In this document: positions 30,446 through 44,700 of the stretch, in pieces | Layout of the letters: every line of letters begins with the position of its first letter | How positions within the stretch are numbered: position 1 is the first letter of the stretch | Assembly (NCBI GenBank): GCA_022393335.1 | Contig: JAJEKB010021100.1 | Coordinates: forward strand, 1,092,349 to 1,156,348 | DNA from: Macrotrachela quadricornifera | Taxonomy: Eukaryota > Rotifera > Eurotatoria > Philodinida > Philodinidae | Length of the DNA: 64,000 nucleotides | Direction: 5' to 3' | Translations under genes and position numbers: made by a program | The notes under the pieces: generated by a model | What the model was told of the DNA's origin: nothing | What the model saw: only the letters and a program-made list of their open reading frames with translations | The model's database searches: none

Positions 30446-31567
30446 TTATAACGTATAATTAGAATTTTTATGTGCTCGTACATTTCCATCAATAAGAAAC
30501 CATGGTGGATAATAATATTCTCGTCTTTCACATCCAGATGGATAAACTTTATCATGTATAACTTGACCATTAGCAAGATAACCTGTCCACCATCCAAATG
30601 TTCCACCAGTTATTATTGAATGTTCACATAATGAAAGTATTATTAAATCTTCACCAAGTGAAAATGATTGTGATGTAATAAAAATATTTGATCGATTATG
30701 AAATAGATTTTCACAATAAGATTTATCATCACTTGCAACTATGAAATATGTATTTTGATAAAGTGATGTATAATACTCAATAGCATTAAATAAATATTCA
30801 TCTGATGAACTAAAACCATGCTCAAGAAAATCTGAACGACGTATATGTATTCCAATCCATGTTATTAAATTCGATTGAGCTAATTCTTTTTTAAATGAAT
30901 GATGATTTTCGACTAAAAAATCAGGTTTTAATCCTAATTTTTCTTTATAAAGATAAATGAAAAATTTCGATATTTTTTCAAGTACTGGTTTTGTTGAAAC
31001 AAATATTCGTTCTCTAAGTTCATCACTATATTTAGCAAAATGAAGATATGATTGCCAAAAGCCTGTAAGTTCAAATATAGAACCATGTAAAATAGCATTT
31101 GGACGTGTTAATTCAGGAATATATTCACAAACAACAAATTTATCAGTTTTATTCATTGGTTGTGAAAGATTATTAATACTTTCATTAAATGTAGATGTTG
31201 AAATTAGTAATGGTGAAAGATCAAATATGAATACTTCATTCATTGATTTGATTATATTTGATGGTATATATATATAACAAGAATGAAGACGAGCAAGACC
31301 ATAAGCACTTGCAATCAAAAACATTTGATTACCAAAACGACCTGCACAACTAGTAATATAAACAATACAATATTTCTTTTGTTTTTGTAGATTTATTGTT
31401 CGTATTAAAATTGATTGATTTTTTAAAGTAATAGAAAGAGATGGTGATGCAAATGTAGTTCTTAGAATATATAAATTAATAATGCATGCTAGAAGAATAA
31501 TGAGTAAAAGTCTAATCAAATTTCGTGTTGTTAATGAACATTTATAGTCATCAATAAATTTCATCAT
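30446..31567 (-). CDS. GT11 alpha-1,2-fucosyltransferase-like protein
   Basis: A single uninterrupted 373-codon frame. Residues about 17-35 form one hydrophobic segment after a short N-terminal tail, giving type II Golgi membrane topology. GT11 motifs are in order: GRFGNQMF (76-83), the GDP-fucose-binding signature IGIHIRRSDF (about residue 240), and TGGTFGWWTGYLANG near the C-terminus. Animal FUT1/FUT2 and nematode GT11 enzymes add alpha-1,2-fucose to galactose. Substrate here is unknown, and bdelloids and nematodes can have many such paralogues. It lacks introns although its neighbours have many, which suits either the family habit of single coding exons or acquisition as a retrocopy or by transfer. 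The start is the first of two adjacent Met codons. Confidence 0.88.
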   Translation of the reverse strand: MMKFIDDYKCSLTTRNLIRLLLIILLACIINLYILRTTFASPSLSITLKNQSILIRTINLQKQKKYCIVYITSCAGRFGNQMFLIASAYGLARLHSCYIYIPSNIIKSMNEVFIFDLSPLLISTSTFNESINNLSQPMNKTDKFVVCEYIPELTRPNAILHGSIFELTGFWQSYLHFAKYSDELRERIFVSTKPVLEKISKFFIYLYKEKLGLKPDFLVENHHSFKKELAQSNLITWIGIHIRRSDFLEHGFSSSDEYLFNAIEYYTSLYQNTYFIVASDDKSYCENLFHNRSNIFITSQSFSLGEDLIILSLCEHSIITGGTFGWWTGYLANGQVIHDKVYPSGCERREYYYPPWFLIDGNVRAHKNSNYTL

Positions 31568-34500
31568 TTCTTTATGTTTTAATTAATAATGAAATATATG
31601 TGAAAATCATATAATTATATAAAATTCTTGACATTGTAATTATATAACTAAAAACAAAAAATTGTAGAGAAAATAATGTTATTTTAAATAAATAAAGGAT
31701 ACAATGTTTTACAAATATTTTCTTTTCTTCACTATTCAACTATATTTTGATTAAGAAATTGAATTTTTTTATTTTTCTAATTCAATAGGTACAAGATGAT
31801 TTTAGATTTGTTAGAAAAAAAACGGAAGCTCATAATAAAGATTGGAAAACAATAGATAAATCCTATCTCAATATTTTTAATCCTCCATTTTAATAAATAT
31901 TTTCTAACTTTTCTATTCTCGAGATCTTCGTAACGGAAAATGATGAATTTATGCGTACATTGAGAGAAGAAAAAATAAAAAAAAACTCTCGATGAGCCAT
32001 ATAAATGTTGTGCTTTGCACCACGTTAAGTAAATATTTAATTATCTATCGAACTTTCCATTAACAATGATTATAGCGTTATTGGAATTATATTGGCAAAA
32101 GAAGAATTCATTATAAGTATCTAGAAGATATGCAAATGATTAGTAATTAGCAAAAATTTCTCCCAATCTAGATTAGAGTATGAGATAGAACGAAGTTCTT
32201 ATTTTCCAACACACATCTACCGATTAATCTATTAATCGATAACGGATCATTTATTTGATGCATCAACGAACTGTTAAAAAGTAAATATATAATTAAAAAG
32301 AAAAATGCTTCAATTTAAGCAATTCCTACCAATTTACTATTGTATTTTCTAATCTCTGATTGTTATGCTATTTCCGATTTATTATATTCTATAATGGATA
32401 AACGATTGAAAAAATCTACTAAAGATAACATTGAATAGTTTAAAATAATGAAAGAAATTAAAAAAATAATACAACCCTATTTTTTTCTGTGACAATCTGG
32501 CATTCTACTCCGCCTTTCTCTTATTCTTTTTCCAATATTTGCTTTTTGACTTCATATTTTCTCATTTTCTAAAAATTTACATTCGATAACGGTTATTATT
32601 TTAATAAAAAAAAGAAATAGATAAAAACGCTAAAAAGAAAATTTGTGAAAGAAATAGAAAAATAGAACAAAGAGGCGGAATGAAATGACAGATCACCACT
32701 TCATCTTCTGGAGAAGACACCGTTTTATGACTTTTATCAATTTTTAATTAAAGATATTTTATGCATCGAAAAATCAGTTAATGATATTTTAGTCAAATTT
32801 TAATGAATCAACTATGAATGATGAATATGTGCTTAGTATGGGAAATTCATCAGCAATATATCATATAAATTATGATAGAAATCAACGAGAAAGTCTTCTT
32901 CGTTTCTTGATGCAAACTTCTTTTATATTAAACGATTTTTATTGAATTCTTGGTTTTACATGTGTTTACAATGCACAATTATCTAATTATCAGCTCTGAA
33001 ATGTGATGAATTGCTCAACGATAATGCAAGGTCTATCAGTTGTGCATCCAACTAACATAAATTCAGCAAATATATTTTGATGCATCAAGAAGATATGTTA
33101 ATGATACCTAACCAATAACTATGAAAATCTCTTTTTGCCAATCGTTTAAAGCGAGCCGTTTCTAGCAACATGTCATACTTACTTTATTGAATTTGAGCAG
33201 TCATATACTTCGCACTAGCTTCCATCTACCTCTAAAACAAAAAAGATTATTAAAAAATATTTTAAAGAATAAAACGCAGACTTTCAACAATTTACATTAA
33301 TAAGATATGCAAAAAAACGCTACTAACAGTATGAATAACACATATCTAACAAAATTATAAAACCTCAATTTATTCTGAACTGTTTCGATTTAGTTATTTG
33401 TTATGTGCCACATGGTATAGAAACTGAATTCATTTCACAAGATATTAAGCGCGTTATCACATTGATTGGTACTATAAAAAAAATTTATTACGTATATGAA
33501 TGAATGACAATGATTATCATTTTACTACAAATAGATATATACTAGTTAACAGCCTACTTTCGCTATCGAAAATCAAAATTTTCTATTATAATATAAATTT
33601 AAAAATCCCTATAATCAACATAAATTTATGTACAATCAGAAGCATAATCACATGAAGTTTTCCTTTCAACAAAAGCAATTTTTCTAATACGTAAAAATTC
33701 AATTAAAATACAAGAAAACGGTACAAGAGTAGAAGAAAAACTATAAAATAGTGATGTTAAATTGAATAAAACAGCTCTGGATACTAAGTTATACCAAATA
33801 ACGATGAGCAAATAATTGTATATATACAGAATCACTCATTTGTAATACTATGTGACCATTGATGGCTAAAGTACATCATACAACGCTAAAGTCTTCACAA
33901 TAGTGTTCATCTCTTCATAGTTAACAATCCTCAATATTGAAAACACGAACAATTACAATATTTTGATCACGAGTGAAATCTTAGTAGTTGTAATGCTTCT
34001 CATAACCCGTCTGTGTCTTCTTTTGTTTCTGAAAATTTTCCTGCTAATTCTGCAGAATATACGCGCTCAACTGCAGTTTAGTTGTAAACTGTGCTTGGAT
34101 GTAGCTGCAGATAAAACATATCTGAACACTACCACAAGAAATTTTGAGTAGCATCTGGACGTGGTTTCATTTCAAACTGCATCCAGACGCAATTCGGTTG
34201 AGAGTCACGTGTTCAGTGAAGCATTTATCGTATCTAGATTCGCTTAAAAAACAGTATGTACTGCGCCTAGACATAGCTTTATATGAATCGCATTCAGACG
34301 CGGTCAAAGAAAATTTCGAAACATATTTGGATGGGACTTTAAATGAAACTGCGTTTACACGTGGTTAATAAAAACTGTTAAAATGTGTTTAGATGTGATT
34401 TTATTTCTCAACATGTCTAGGTACCTCTGATTGCTGCGACTTAGATGGAAGCATTATTCAGTTTAGACGCATTTTGATACAAAAACTCTTTTGTAGAAAT

Positions 34501-37500
34501 ATAGGCAAGAAGAAAAAAGGTAAAGTAATAAAAATATGTGTGCTTCTCATCATTTTAAAAGTTAAGCACTTATTTATGCTATACATTGCCTTTAATAACG
34601 TCTATAAATTCATAAATTTTGGAGGTACACATTCTTCTATAAACAATTAAAAAGATGTATGCCGTAAATGTCCTGGATATGTATAAGAATAGTGAATTAC
34701 ATATTGAAAATTCTGAAGATTGTCTATTTGTTAATACTAGACACAAAATATCAAGATTAAAGCGTCTCTTGCAGTTTGTATTTAGGATAGACAAATGAGA
34801 CCATACCATCTTGTTATCAAATACTGACTAATAGAAAAAAATATGATTCTTAACTATTATAATCGATGGTGATATTTAAATTTAGTATATCATTATTTGA
34901 GTCGTTTTACATAATAAAGTTTGATAGAAAAAAAGAGAAATTATTGCATCACATGATCCTATATATTACATTCATTTATACTCTAAAACAGTAACAAAAT
35001 AAACAGACATAAGTTCTACATCCATCAAAGTCTTTTTTACCGATGTCACCTATATCATTGAAATATTTTAAAAAATATGATGTGTTCCACTATTTTCATG
35101 ATTTTTTGTGTTCATCATATTTAATTAGTGCACTATATATATATGATTGTGTCTTTTATACGCTTACTATATTCGTAGTTTGTGATATAGAAAAATGATT
35201 ATGTTAGATTTTTTTCTCTAATCAGAAGCAAATTTTGTCGAGGTTTCTTGAAATCTCTTAATGAATTTGTTTATCTTGATTTGAGAAAATTATAATCAAA
35301 AATCTTTTTTAATAGTTTTATTAGGTAGGGAAAAAGAAAGATAAAATAAATGCATATTCCTTAATAAAATATAATAAATTCCAAAAACATCGACAGTATT
35401 TTAAATTTTATAGGAAAAATAAGACGGAATATTTTTTTTAAAAGAAAAAGTTTATAGAAATTGAAGAAAAAATTTTTAATATAAATATAGGTTATTTAAT
35501 GGAAGTTTTTTTCATACACACATCTATATATGTTAATTATAAAAATATCATTTATACAGAACCCATTATATTGATACATATATCTGTAAATAAGATATAA
35601 AATTCATGATACATATATACTTTCTGTTTCATCAGACAACAATTGTGGTCACAGATGACTTCACGATACGCATATTTGTTTCTCAAACGCTTGTTCTAAT
35701 CTCATTTCTATCGTTTCAGATATATCAACATTTTCACACTTCGTTGGCCTATAGTGAGGTCAAGACCATGATTAGAGGATATCGATGGCGACTCAGATCA
35801 AAGCTGAGATGGAATGGCAGATTTTTTAAGGTTTCGAAGATCGACTCGAATGCGGCTAAACGCGATTCAGACGCGTTTCAATATAACAAAAATTTATATG
35901 GCAATAACGATACGACGAGTTCATAACATGCGATCGAAAATTAATATTTGATCTCGTAAATGAGTAGTATATATTGGTAAAATCTTAACTCCAGTATGAA
36001 AACAATGAAAATTAATGGTACAATTAGATCTAACTATATCAATATATCTTTAAAACTATTAATACTATACTATAATATCAAAGATTGAAGCGGAGAAGTA
36101 CTTGAAATTATTGATTTAGGTTAAAAAATGAAATCGTACATATGGATATCTGATGAAATGAATGAGCTATGAAATACATAAATTATCATATTTCAGCATA
36201 TTTTAGCGAAAAAGAACTAATCACAACGGTGGTGCATGCAAAGTAAAAGCAAAGCATGTAAAAGTAGCATGTATCGAAATAAACATACCAATTACAATAG
36301 TTATATATATTATACATCTTTCAAAGTCTCTAAGTACCATAGTTGCTTATTGCCTAAATAGTTAAAAACGCAATCTTATGATATTTCTTCTTTCATTGTG
36401 AAGAACGCTATTATTATTATTGTTTGAATACTGCAAACGTGAAAGAATGAAATGGCTCATCCATCGATAAGAGGAAAGTATGCGTGCAAAAATGAATTAA
36501 AGAAAATAATCTTCGTTACATACTATCGACATGCCACTCATCAAAACGTTCGATACTCAAAATAGATCTATTCTTCTAAAATATGGCAATTAGTTTGTAT
36601 GAAACAACACGTGTTAGTATTAGAGATTAATGGTATCGTGTGGTGACATGCCAACATTTTTTTCTTGAATAAAAGAAATATTTTTCTCTTTACAAATTGA
36701 AAGATGTTTGGAGTTATTTAAGTGCTATTTCAAAGATTCTGGACAGGAGAACAATCATAAACGTATGATGTTATCAATGTCCAAGTGAGCAAAAGATGGA
36801 ATAAATGACTAGACCGGAATTTTTGGTCGTCGTGAAATTCCGTCTAAATCACATAATTAAGGACCACATTATACATATCTAGTCTAGTATTTTTTTTGAG
36901 AAAGACTGGTTGGACGTCGGTTGGTACCGAATGTTATTGTCTAATATGTAAACTAGTCCTAGTCGAGAGCTTTCTGAGGCGAAGACTAGTTAAAACGGTG
37001 ACAGAGATACTCATCCGAAAATTATTTAAAATTGAAAAAGTAAAGACATTCGGGACAGTACATAGGACGAGTCTACACTAGTCTAAATAGAAAATATAAG
37101 GATGAATATTAAATTCGAACATGTATAAAATCTATCACTTACTCATCGTTCAAACCATTGAGCTGCATGTTCAAAAGTTCAATTTCAACATGTTTATAAT
37201 CATTATAAGATGCTATTTCATACAGTTTTGCTCAAAATTCTTTTTTTTTTCACGTTCTCATATGAATAAAATATTATCTTGTAGAGAATACGAGATCATT
37301 TAAGCAAAATAAGTTTTAAAAATCTTTTGTATTTTTTGAAGAAATATCTCTTAATCATTATCAACTAAAAGTAATTAGTTGCATTAAAAAAATAAAGTTT
37401 AAACGCAAAAGTAAAAAACTGTTCGAACTAAAACGAAACTAGGTACTTTCATATCATGGTTTTGTTTAAATTTAAATCATCGTACCTTCAACGAACAATC

Positions 37501-37532
37501 AAATTAACTTTTCTTAATTTAAAGAACAAGTA
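31568..37532. other. gene-poor region with degenerate repeats
   Basis: About 6 kb without a supportable exon. It contains an imperfect inverted repeat at about 32495-32700 (TGGCATTCTACTCCGCC mirrored by GGCGGAATGAAATGACA), the degenerate tandem array at 34060-34480 with an outlying piece near 35840-35880, and an imperfect hairpin at about 36809-36855 (ACTAGACCGGAATTT / AAATTCCGTCTA). None has coding capacity. Confidence 0.5.
34060..34480. repeat. degenerate short tandem array, AACTGCGTYTAGACG-like units
   Basis: A run of loosely repeated units about 30-40 bp apart, each with a variant of ACTGCRTYYAGACGY followed by GGTTT: ACTGCATCCAGACGC, ACTGCGCCTAGACAT, ATCGCATTCAGACGC, ACTGCGTTTACACGT, ATGTGTTTAGATGTG. 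The patch is more GC-rich than its surroundings. A further pair of units lies near 35850 (AACGCGATTCAGACGCGTTT). No transcript or protein is evident. Confidence 0.5.
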
Positions 37533-40500
37533 TCGATATTCTTCATTTTGCATCATTACTTGGTTATTTTCTTCTGCTTTCAGAATCACGGCCGCAATGA
37601 CTGCAATGAAAATTCCATATTGATTGTCAGTTGGTATATTGTCACTCCTTCGTTTCAATTCATATTCTCTACGCTATATTGATTTTTCTTCTTTCTATAA
37701 TAATATTTTTTTCTTAAATAGTTATCGTAAATAAGAAAGAAAGATCACAGTGGCCATAATTGTTTCGTAGTAGTTGTATAGAAAAACTCGATAAAAAATC
37801 ATGAATGGCTTTCTCTTAAAGTTACATCATTGATTAAAGTAAAGTACAGAATTGTATACAAAAAAAACACAGTGCATCTGCTTATCTCTCCTTTTTTTCG
37901 TTCCTTTTTCTTGTCTATTTTATTGACTTTTGCTTGATTAATCCATTCGTATGTTTTTGTATTTCACGTGTATTCAATCATGATGAAATTTAAAATTCTT
38001 ATAAGGAGAGTATTACTTAATGCATATAGTATTTGTCGTATTTGTGATGTTGTTTTCAGTTTAAACTCTATAATCTATTCTTATTTTTCTTAAACACAAA
38101 ATAAACAACGAAAAAAATTCCATTGTTCTATATATGTTCGAGATACTTGTATAACTGACTTTCGTTAAGAAAAACTTTATGTATTTAGTTTTCTTTATTG
38201 TAACTATTTTTTCTTACAAAAGTTTAACTTTTCTTATGACATTGAAAATTTGTGATTCAAGTAAAAGCAAAGAATTATATATGTAAAATCCAAAAATAAA
38301 ATAAAATAAATCAATTGATTGAAGAGTGTTTCTTTAATAATTTAAATTAGACAGTTTTTAACTGTATGTAATGATATATTCGCCATAGGCGCCAGCATCA
38401 TGATAAACGACAAATATATGACCACCATCTGTTGTTGTATCAAAACCTTCAGGTGGTACTTTCATTGATGAATTACCAATACATGTTTTACCAACCAAAA
38501 CACGAGCTAGAAACATCGTTCGTTCGCCTGAATTACTTGTTCTAGTATAGCTATGACTATATTTTGCATACTCATGAAAATATACTCCACAACCATACAC
38601 AATTCCTTTAAAAAAATAATAATATTATTCTTTATCGACGATGGATATTAGAAAAATTTAATGTTACCATTAACACCAGCAAAAGCTCGATTAAAGCACT
38701 CTTGAACAATTTTATCGGCTGATATACTACTACAACCATGAAAAAGTAGTCGTTCATTCGGTTGAGTGTAACGTTGTTGAAATTCATCACGGTGAGCAGC
38801 ATACTAAAAAATCGATTATATAAGCAGTTTTGGTTTTCATTCGACAATGAATTTAAAACAATACCTGCTTATACCAACGTTCATTTTGAATGCGTTCTAT
38901 TTTTATAATTTTCCAATAATGATTTTTCATTGTCATGTTAAATTGTTTGAGAACATCAATATATTCTTTAGAGGAAGTTAAAAGAACTATTCGTTTAAAA
39001 TTACCACCAGACAAATCCCAATTCTATGAGCGAAATATATATATAGGAGTATATAAGTGAAAAAGAAAGATTTACTCACATTCGGTAATGACGAATCTAT
39101 CCGTTTACAACACACTCTTCGTTTTCGATTCTGATATTGTTCTTCCATGCTTGCGAATATCACTCGGCATTTTTCTGATTTCTCATTGATGAATTCGACC
39201 TTAAATATATTGAATGTATATGAATAAATAAAACAGTATTATATACATGTGAGTGTTTTTTTATTTGAGCATCTTCAATTTGTTCATTGATTTTGCACGA
39301 ATATTGTTCCCATTTGTTAGGCGATATTTCAACTAACCATATAAAACCACGCGATAAAACACGAATGCGTGCATTTCGAAGAGTTTCTGCGGTCAATTGA
39401 AAAAAGTATTTTTCTGATTCAGATACCTAAATTAATATAAAAAGCTTTATACAAAATATATGATACAAAAAACAATAAAAATAAGAATAGGGTGTCTATG
39501 GAATACTAGAATGTCATGCATTAATCAAATCGAATAATTAGAACAATGATTGTCGGATTCTGATTATTGTTTACATTGTTTTTGTTACTAATATAGATAA
39601 CTAACTTATTTAGCTTCGGACAGCTTCTTTGTACAAACAAGATGTACGAGACTGAAGATTTTACATTCATAAAACTAAAGATAGAGAAATCAATAGAATA
39701 GGGCTGATTATAAACTCTAATATATTCATATATGAATATATCATTAAATCAATAAGATATCTGTTCATGGTTTTCTCTATTATGAAACTTACATTTTCTA
39801 TCATCTTCTTATATCAGAGTGTTAAAATGGAAAAAAATGTATTTATATCAGATGGAACAATACACAATCAACTCTTCATATAACATTACTAAGAATTTAT
39901 TTTTGAAAAATTTCAGAAAGAGAATAATGAATTTAGTTTCTTGTTCAATAAAACTATTTTCAATCGTTTCATTATATAAAATTTTGAATATTTTATAGAG
40001 TAACGTACCGCATCTTTTGATCCTCTTAAATCCAGAATCGAATTTTGAATATCGAGTGTTGGTATAACTCGTTTCTGTAAACAATATTCATAATATTTCT
40101 GAATACTCTCCTGAGACCAATCAGCTATATCAGTCTGATTAGTCAGATGAAGTTTAATGGAACGTGAACGAGCCAATTCTTTTATTTTATTTTCACAGTC
40201 GATCAATTCATTATATTGTGAACCAATTAATCGAATTTTCACCGCTAAAATAAAAAGTGAAAGTAGCAATCATTAAATCTTCAATAAACTTGTGTTTATC
40301 TACGTACTTTGTTTATCAAAAGGAATACTAATCGGTGTGTCATTATTGATTTGCATCATATTAAGTCGATCAACAAATGCATCATAGACATTTTTTTGTT
40401 CAGGCAATAAAACAAATGAAATGATCAATTGAGATTGTAATGAGTTTTTCAATTGTCGATATGTTTCACCAATCATATATTCAGCAATTATTTTCGGATC

Positions 40501-41760
40501 GTGACCTAATTGTCCACAACCAATACTTGGAAAGGCTAAAATAAAATTTCTTATTATTTTTTTTTATGATATAACATACACTAACCGATTGTTGTTTGAT
40601 GGTAACGAATTGCGTATGTTATTACTGATGTGATAAATATATCGATCGATGATTTTAAATCTTGCTGATGATTTGTATCAAAGATCCATGGACGAAAAAT
40701 AATATGTTTACATGGTAAATTACCACCTGGTGTTTCAAACGCTTGTATACCATTTGATAACAGTTGATCACACACTGATTTTACTTGAGAACCAGCAGCA
40801 GATGTGATTGCCTTACATAGAATCGTTGATGTTGAACAAACAACAATTACATCGACCTATATTAAATTATGGAAAAAACGCTCATTTTTCATTGATCCTT
40901 TTGTCTAAAAATTAAATTATCAAAGAGGGCATCTGTTCTAATTGAAAGTTATAATAAAGCATTTCATCAGAAACAGTTATCCAAAGCAGCATTCTATTAT
41001 AATGTCTATTTTTATTCTTACAGATGAAGAAAACTTACTACTTGTTTTGTTAAATCACCAATACAAACGATGATCTTGGAATTGCCAATGTTGATACTAG
41101 TTGTTTTATTCGAACTAGACGTAGATGGTACGTTCACCGTAAAACTTTGTGTTTTTGTACGATTTGGAAATGGCGTCTTAGGTTTTGTTTTGTGAAATAA
41201 TTCTAGAAGCCAATGCTTCTTTGGGGTTGCAGATGCGTCGTCTGAATTATTCGAAGGTTCAGAATTATTGTCTTCAGATTGAATTTCAAGTATATTATCA
41301 TCAGTTTCATTTACTTTTGCTTTAGGTATTTGAATTTGAATTTGATTATGAACAATCTCTTTCTGTAACAAACATTTTGATTGAAAAATAGCCAATAATT
41401 GATTCTCAATCTGTGTGATTAGAATTTCGAAACCAGGCTCATCGATAACGAATGTAATAGAACGAGTTTGAGCTATGACTGAGTTTATTCCATTATTTTT
41501 CTCCAGTGTAGTAGATTCACTGGATTTTGAAGAATTCGCTGTGTTTATATCACTTGTCTTTTGTATAGAGGATATTTCTGGTCGATTCGATTCACTAGAT
41601 TTTGAAGTATATGATATATTTACATCACTTGATTTTTTTATAGGCAATATTTCTGCTCGATTCGATTCACTGGGTTTTGAAGAATTCACTACGTTTATGT
41701 CATTTGTCTTTTTTATAGACGATATTTCCGGTCGATTCGATTCACTGAATTTTGCAGGAT
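37533..41760. repeat. copy A of a >4-kb segmental duplication (direct repeat)
   Basis: Closely similar to 59705-64000 in the same orientation, about 22.2 kb apart. Similarity covers the 3' flank, coding exons and introns. Examples: CATTACTTGGTTATTTTCTT at the left end, and GTATGTTTTTGTATTTCACG downstream of the PARP stop. All eight complete shared coding exons have identical lengths. Copy B carries an extra stretch of roughly 70 bp near 59853-59925. The right end of the repeat lies beyond the window. Confidence 0.9.
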
Positions 41761-44700
41761 TTGCTATGTTTATATTACTTGTCTTTTTTATAGGCGATAT
41801 TTCTGATCGATTCAATACACTATTTGTTTTCTCATATTTTACATTCATCGATTCAAACATTTGTTGAAAATATTTTACCAAATGAGGTAAACCATAGAGA
41901 ATAATCGCCTGCTGTTTATCAAAAAGACAAAAATCTTTTCGATAATCGCTATGTTGAAGAACTGTTGTTTTGAGAATTGGCCATTGATTTTCAAAATTAG
42001 TTAATTTGCAAGTTCCCAGAACCAATTCCTTCCGACATAATGTCTCAATGACTTCCTCACCGATGCCCAACTTATGTTCCTTATCAATATAATATACTAG
42101 TATCGAGATTGGAGATGTTTGCTGCTGACAAACACATATTATCTTACGCATATCAAGCTGATGTTGAATAACACGAGTCGCATCACTAATTGTTATCCAA
42201 CTGCTATCTAAAAAGATGAAATTATTTTATAAAATAGAGAGAAATATTTCTGACCGGTCTTTTCGTTGAATGTCTTTGTACGAAATAATGTGATTAATGT
42301 TAACAATTCTTCGAGTGCCCCATCAACAGAACTTCGTTTTCCGACTATTTTGATAACAAGACGTCCGCTGTTGACTGCCGCGTTTTCGTTACTAAATTTG
42401 ACATTATATTTATTACTAAAATACATTTGAAGACTATCTTTAAAGTTTTGGTTAGCAAATAAAGTCGCTTGGGTAGGTGTAGTAATTGGTAATGTCACGT
42501 TTTGAGTAATAATTTCATCGTTGTCGATAGATCTTTAAGAGGAACAGAAATAAATAATGACTAGAAAAGTTAATATATAAATACGTGTTATCAATGAATG
42601 TTGAATCTGGTAGCGGTGGCGAAATTACAGATGTTGGTGTTTGTCTAAAAAGAAGATCAATAACAGGCATAACTATTGCAAAATTTACTTTTGATCAATA
42701 GATTTAGTCGCCTTTTGGATAGAAGATGTTGATGAAGCTTGATGGTTCACTAGTTTTTTTTCAAGTAGTGTTTTTGATAATAATTTCTGCATGAGATGCT
42801 CTATATTCAATTTCTTCGTAGCCAACATACAATTATTGCCATTGGTTTGGCAAAACACGACAGTGGATGAATGTGCATGAAGAATGGCAAGCTGTTTCAT
42901 TGGTTGTTGTAAAGCTATTGAACGAAATGCGAAGTTTTGCATGAAATTAATTGTTCGATCACGCAAATTAGACGATGGATCTCCTTGCAGCAACGCATTC
43001 ATAGAAGGTTTACAATGCATTTGAATTTGATCATGATGAATATCAATTTCGCAACCAAGTTCAGATCCTAAAGTTGGAGAATATATAAAACTGATTCTAT
43101 AACAATGATTATTGCAGTTGGAGCAAGTTTTATTCCCTTTGAGTTTATTTTGATTACGGAACACGTAAAAAAATTAATTCGTATACAAATCGAGTATGAA
43201 TATATGAAAATAAAATAGAATTTTTTTCAACATATTGAATATAGTTTATTCTTAATTAACAACTATTTGTCTCAATTCATGAACAAATATTGGATTAGTC
43301 CTTTGAGTTCTGTTGTATTGAAAAAGACTATTCCTGTTTCACTTATGTAATGCTGCCTATAAAAATTTTCTAGAAATTATTTTGAGATAGAACAGAACGA
43401 TCTATATATGATTTGCCAATCAAAATTCAAATACCTTCACTCTATTCAACTGAATGAGCTAAATTTTTAATCGATAATAGAAGTATCTGAGATATTATAC
43501 TTTGCTTCAATTCGAAAATGTAACCTTTTTAGATTTCAAAAAGTAATATATACACGCAATAGTGCATGCAATATTTATATTGTGTTTCCAGTATGAATAA
43601 AACTTTAAACATCCTTCTATGACTGGCTTATCAAATTAGCTTATTCTGCTAAAATGAAGTAAATGTATTCGAACTTTTTATCTGGAATTTCTCTATTCTA
43701 TTTCAATATCACTTATTGTTAGCCAAAGTTCGTGGAAAAGAAGAGGCAGATCTATTCATTTTCTTCCAAAAAGGAAAAAGAAATTGAACAAAAGTCGATG
43801 AAAAAGTATCTATCATCTGAATTATTCGGACATATATCTATTAATGAGTCTAGAGGAAGATGCAGATATTACAATGCGAGGACCTACCCTGTGTTTAGTA
43901 GTGTAAAATGCAGTTTTTATGATATCTTACTTTGTTCAAAATAAGATAAAAGTTGTATAAGTTTTGCAATTAGAAATTTTACTCAAGCATATTAATTGAA
44001 TATATTGCATGTGAATGCATGCGAAGCATTTGGGCTATGTGTCTCTATGTCTAAAATGAGATAATATGATAGCTTGTTTCAATTCTACCCAATGAAAATA
44101 ATTTGAGACATGCAAGGGTTAATTCCTATAATATTTGCTCAAAGAAGGATAGTTCAATAGCAAGATTATCATTTACGAACATTTTTACTAATTAACCTAC
44201 GTATATAATCCTTGTATTCTACACTGAATGTTGGATGACCAATAACCATTGCCCATCCTCGAAGAACTTTGATTGCCACTTGAGAAATTATATTCTCTGC
44301 TTTTGGTTTTATCGATTGTGTAGTGAATGACGGACGAGAAGTTTTATTACTATTATCTTCATCAACATATTCGATAGTTGGCTTAATAATAACATTAAAT
44401 TTTTGTTCTATTATATCACTACTCGATAACCATTCTTCAAGAGCATCAGCATGAATAAATTCAACGATTGCTGTTTGATTGGATATTACAGTAGATGCGA
44501 AAACATTTTGATCGACGGATTTGATCATATTTTGAATGATATCAGGTGATAGCTGAGTGTCAATAGATTCAATTACCGCCACATCTACCTCATATATTTG
44601 TTTCAATGAGACATCAACACCTTGCACTTGTCGTCTTGACTTTTGTACACGATAGACTTGCTTGAAATCTAGAAAATGTATACTATTATTCAAAATGAAT

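Noticed and set aside
35606..35926. 106-codon plus-strand frame
   Set aside because: No homology recognised; its C-terminal half coincides with the AGACGC repeat fragment.
36896..37081. 61-codon plus-strand frame near an imperfect hairpin
   Set aside because: Isolated, unrecognised, no splice or promoter context.
41475..41867. 130-codon plus-strand open frame with repeats
   Set aside because: It is the antisense shadow of the 75-bp repeats in PARP copy A; the minus frame has domains and splice sites.
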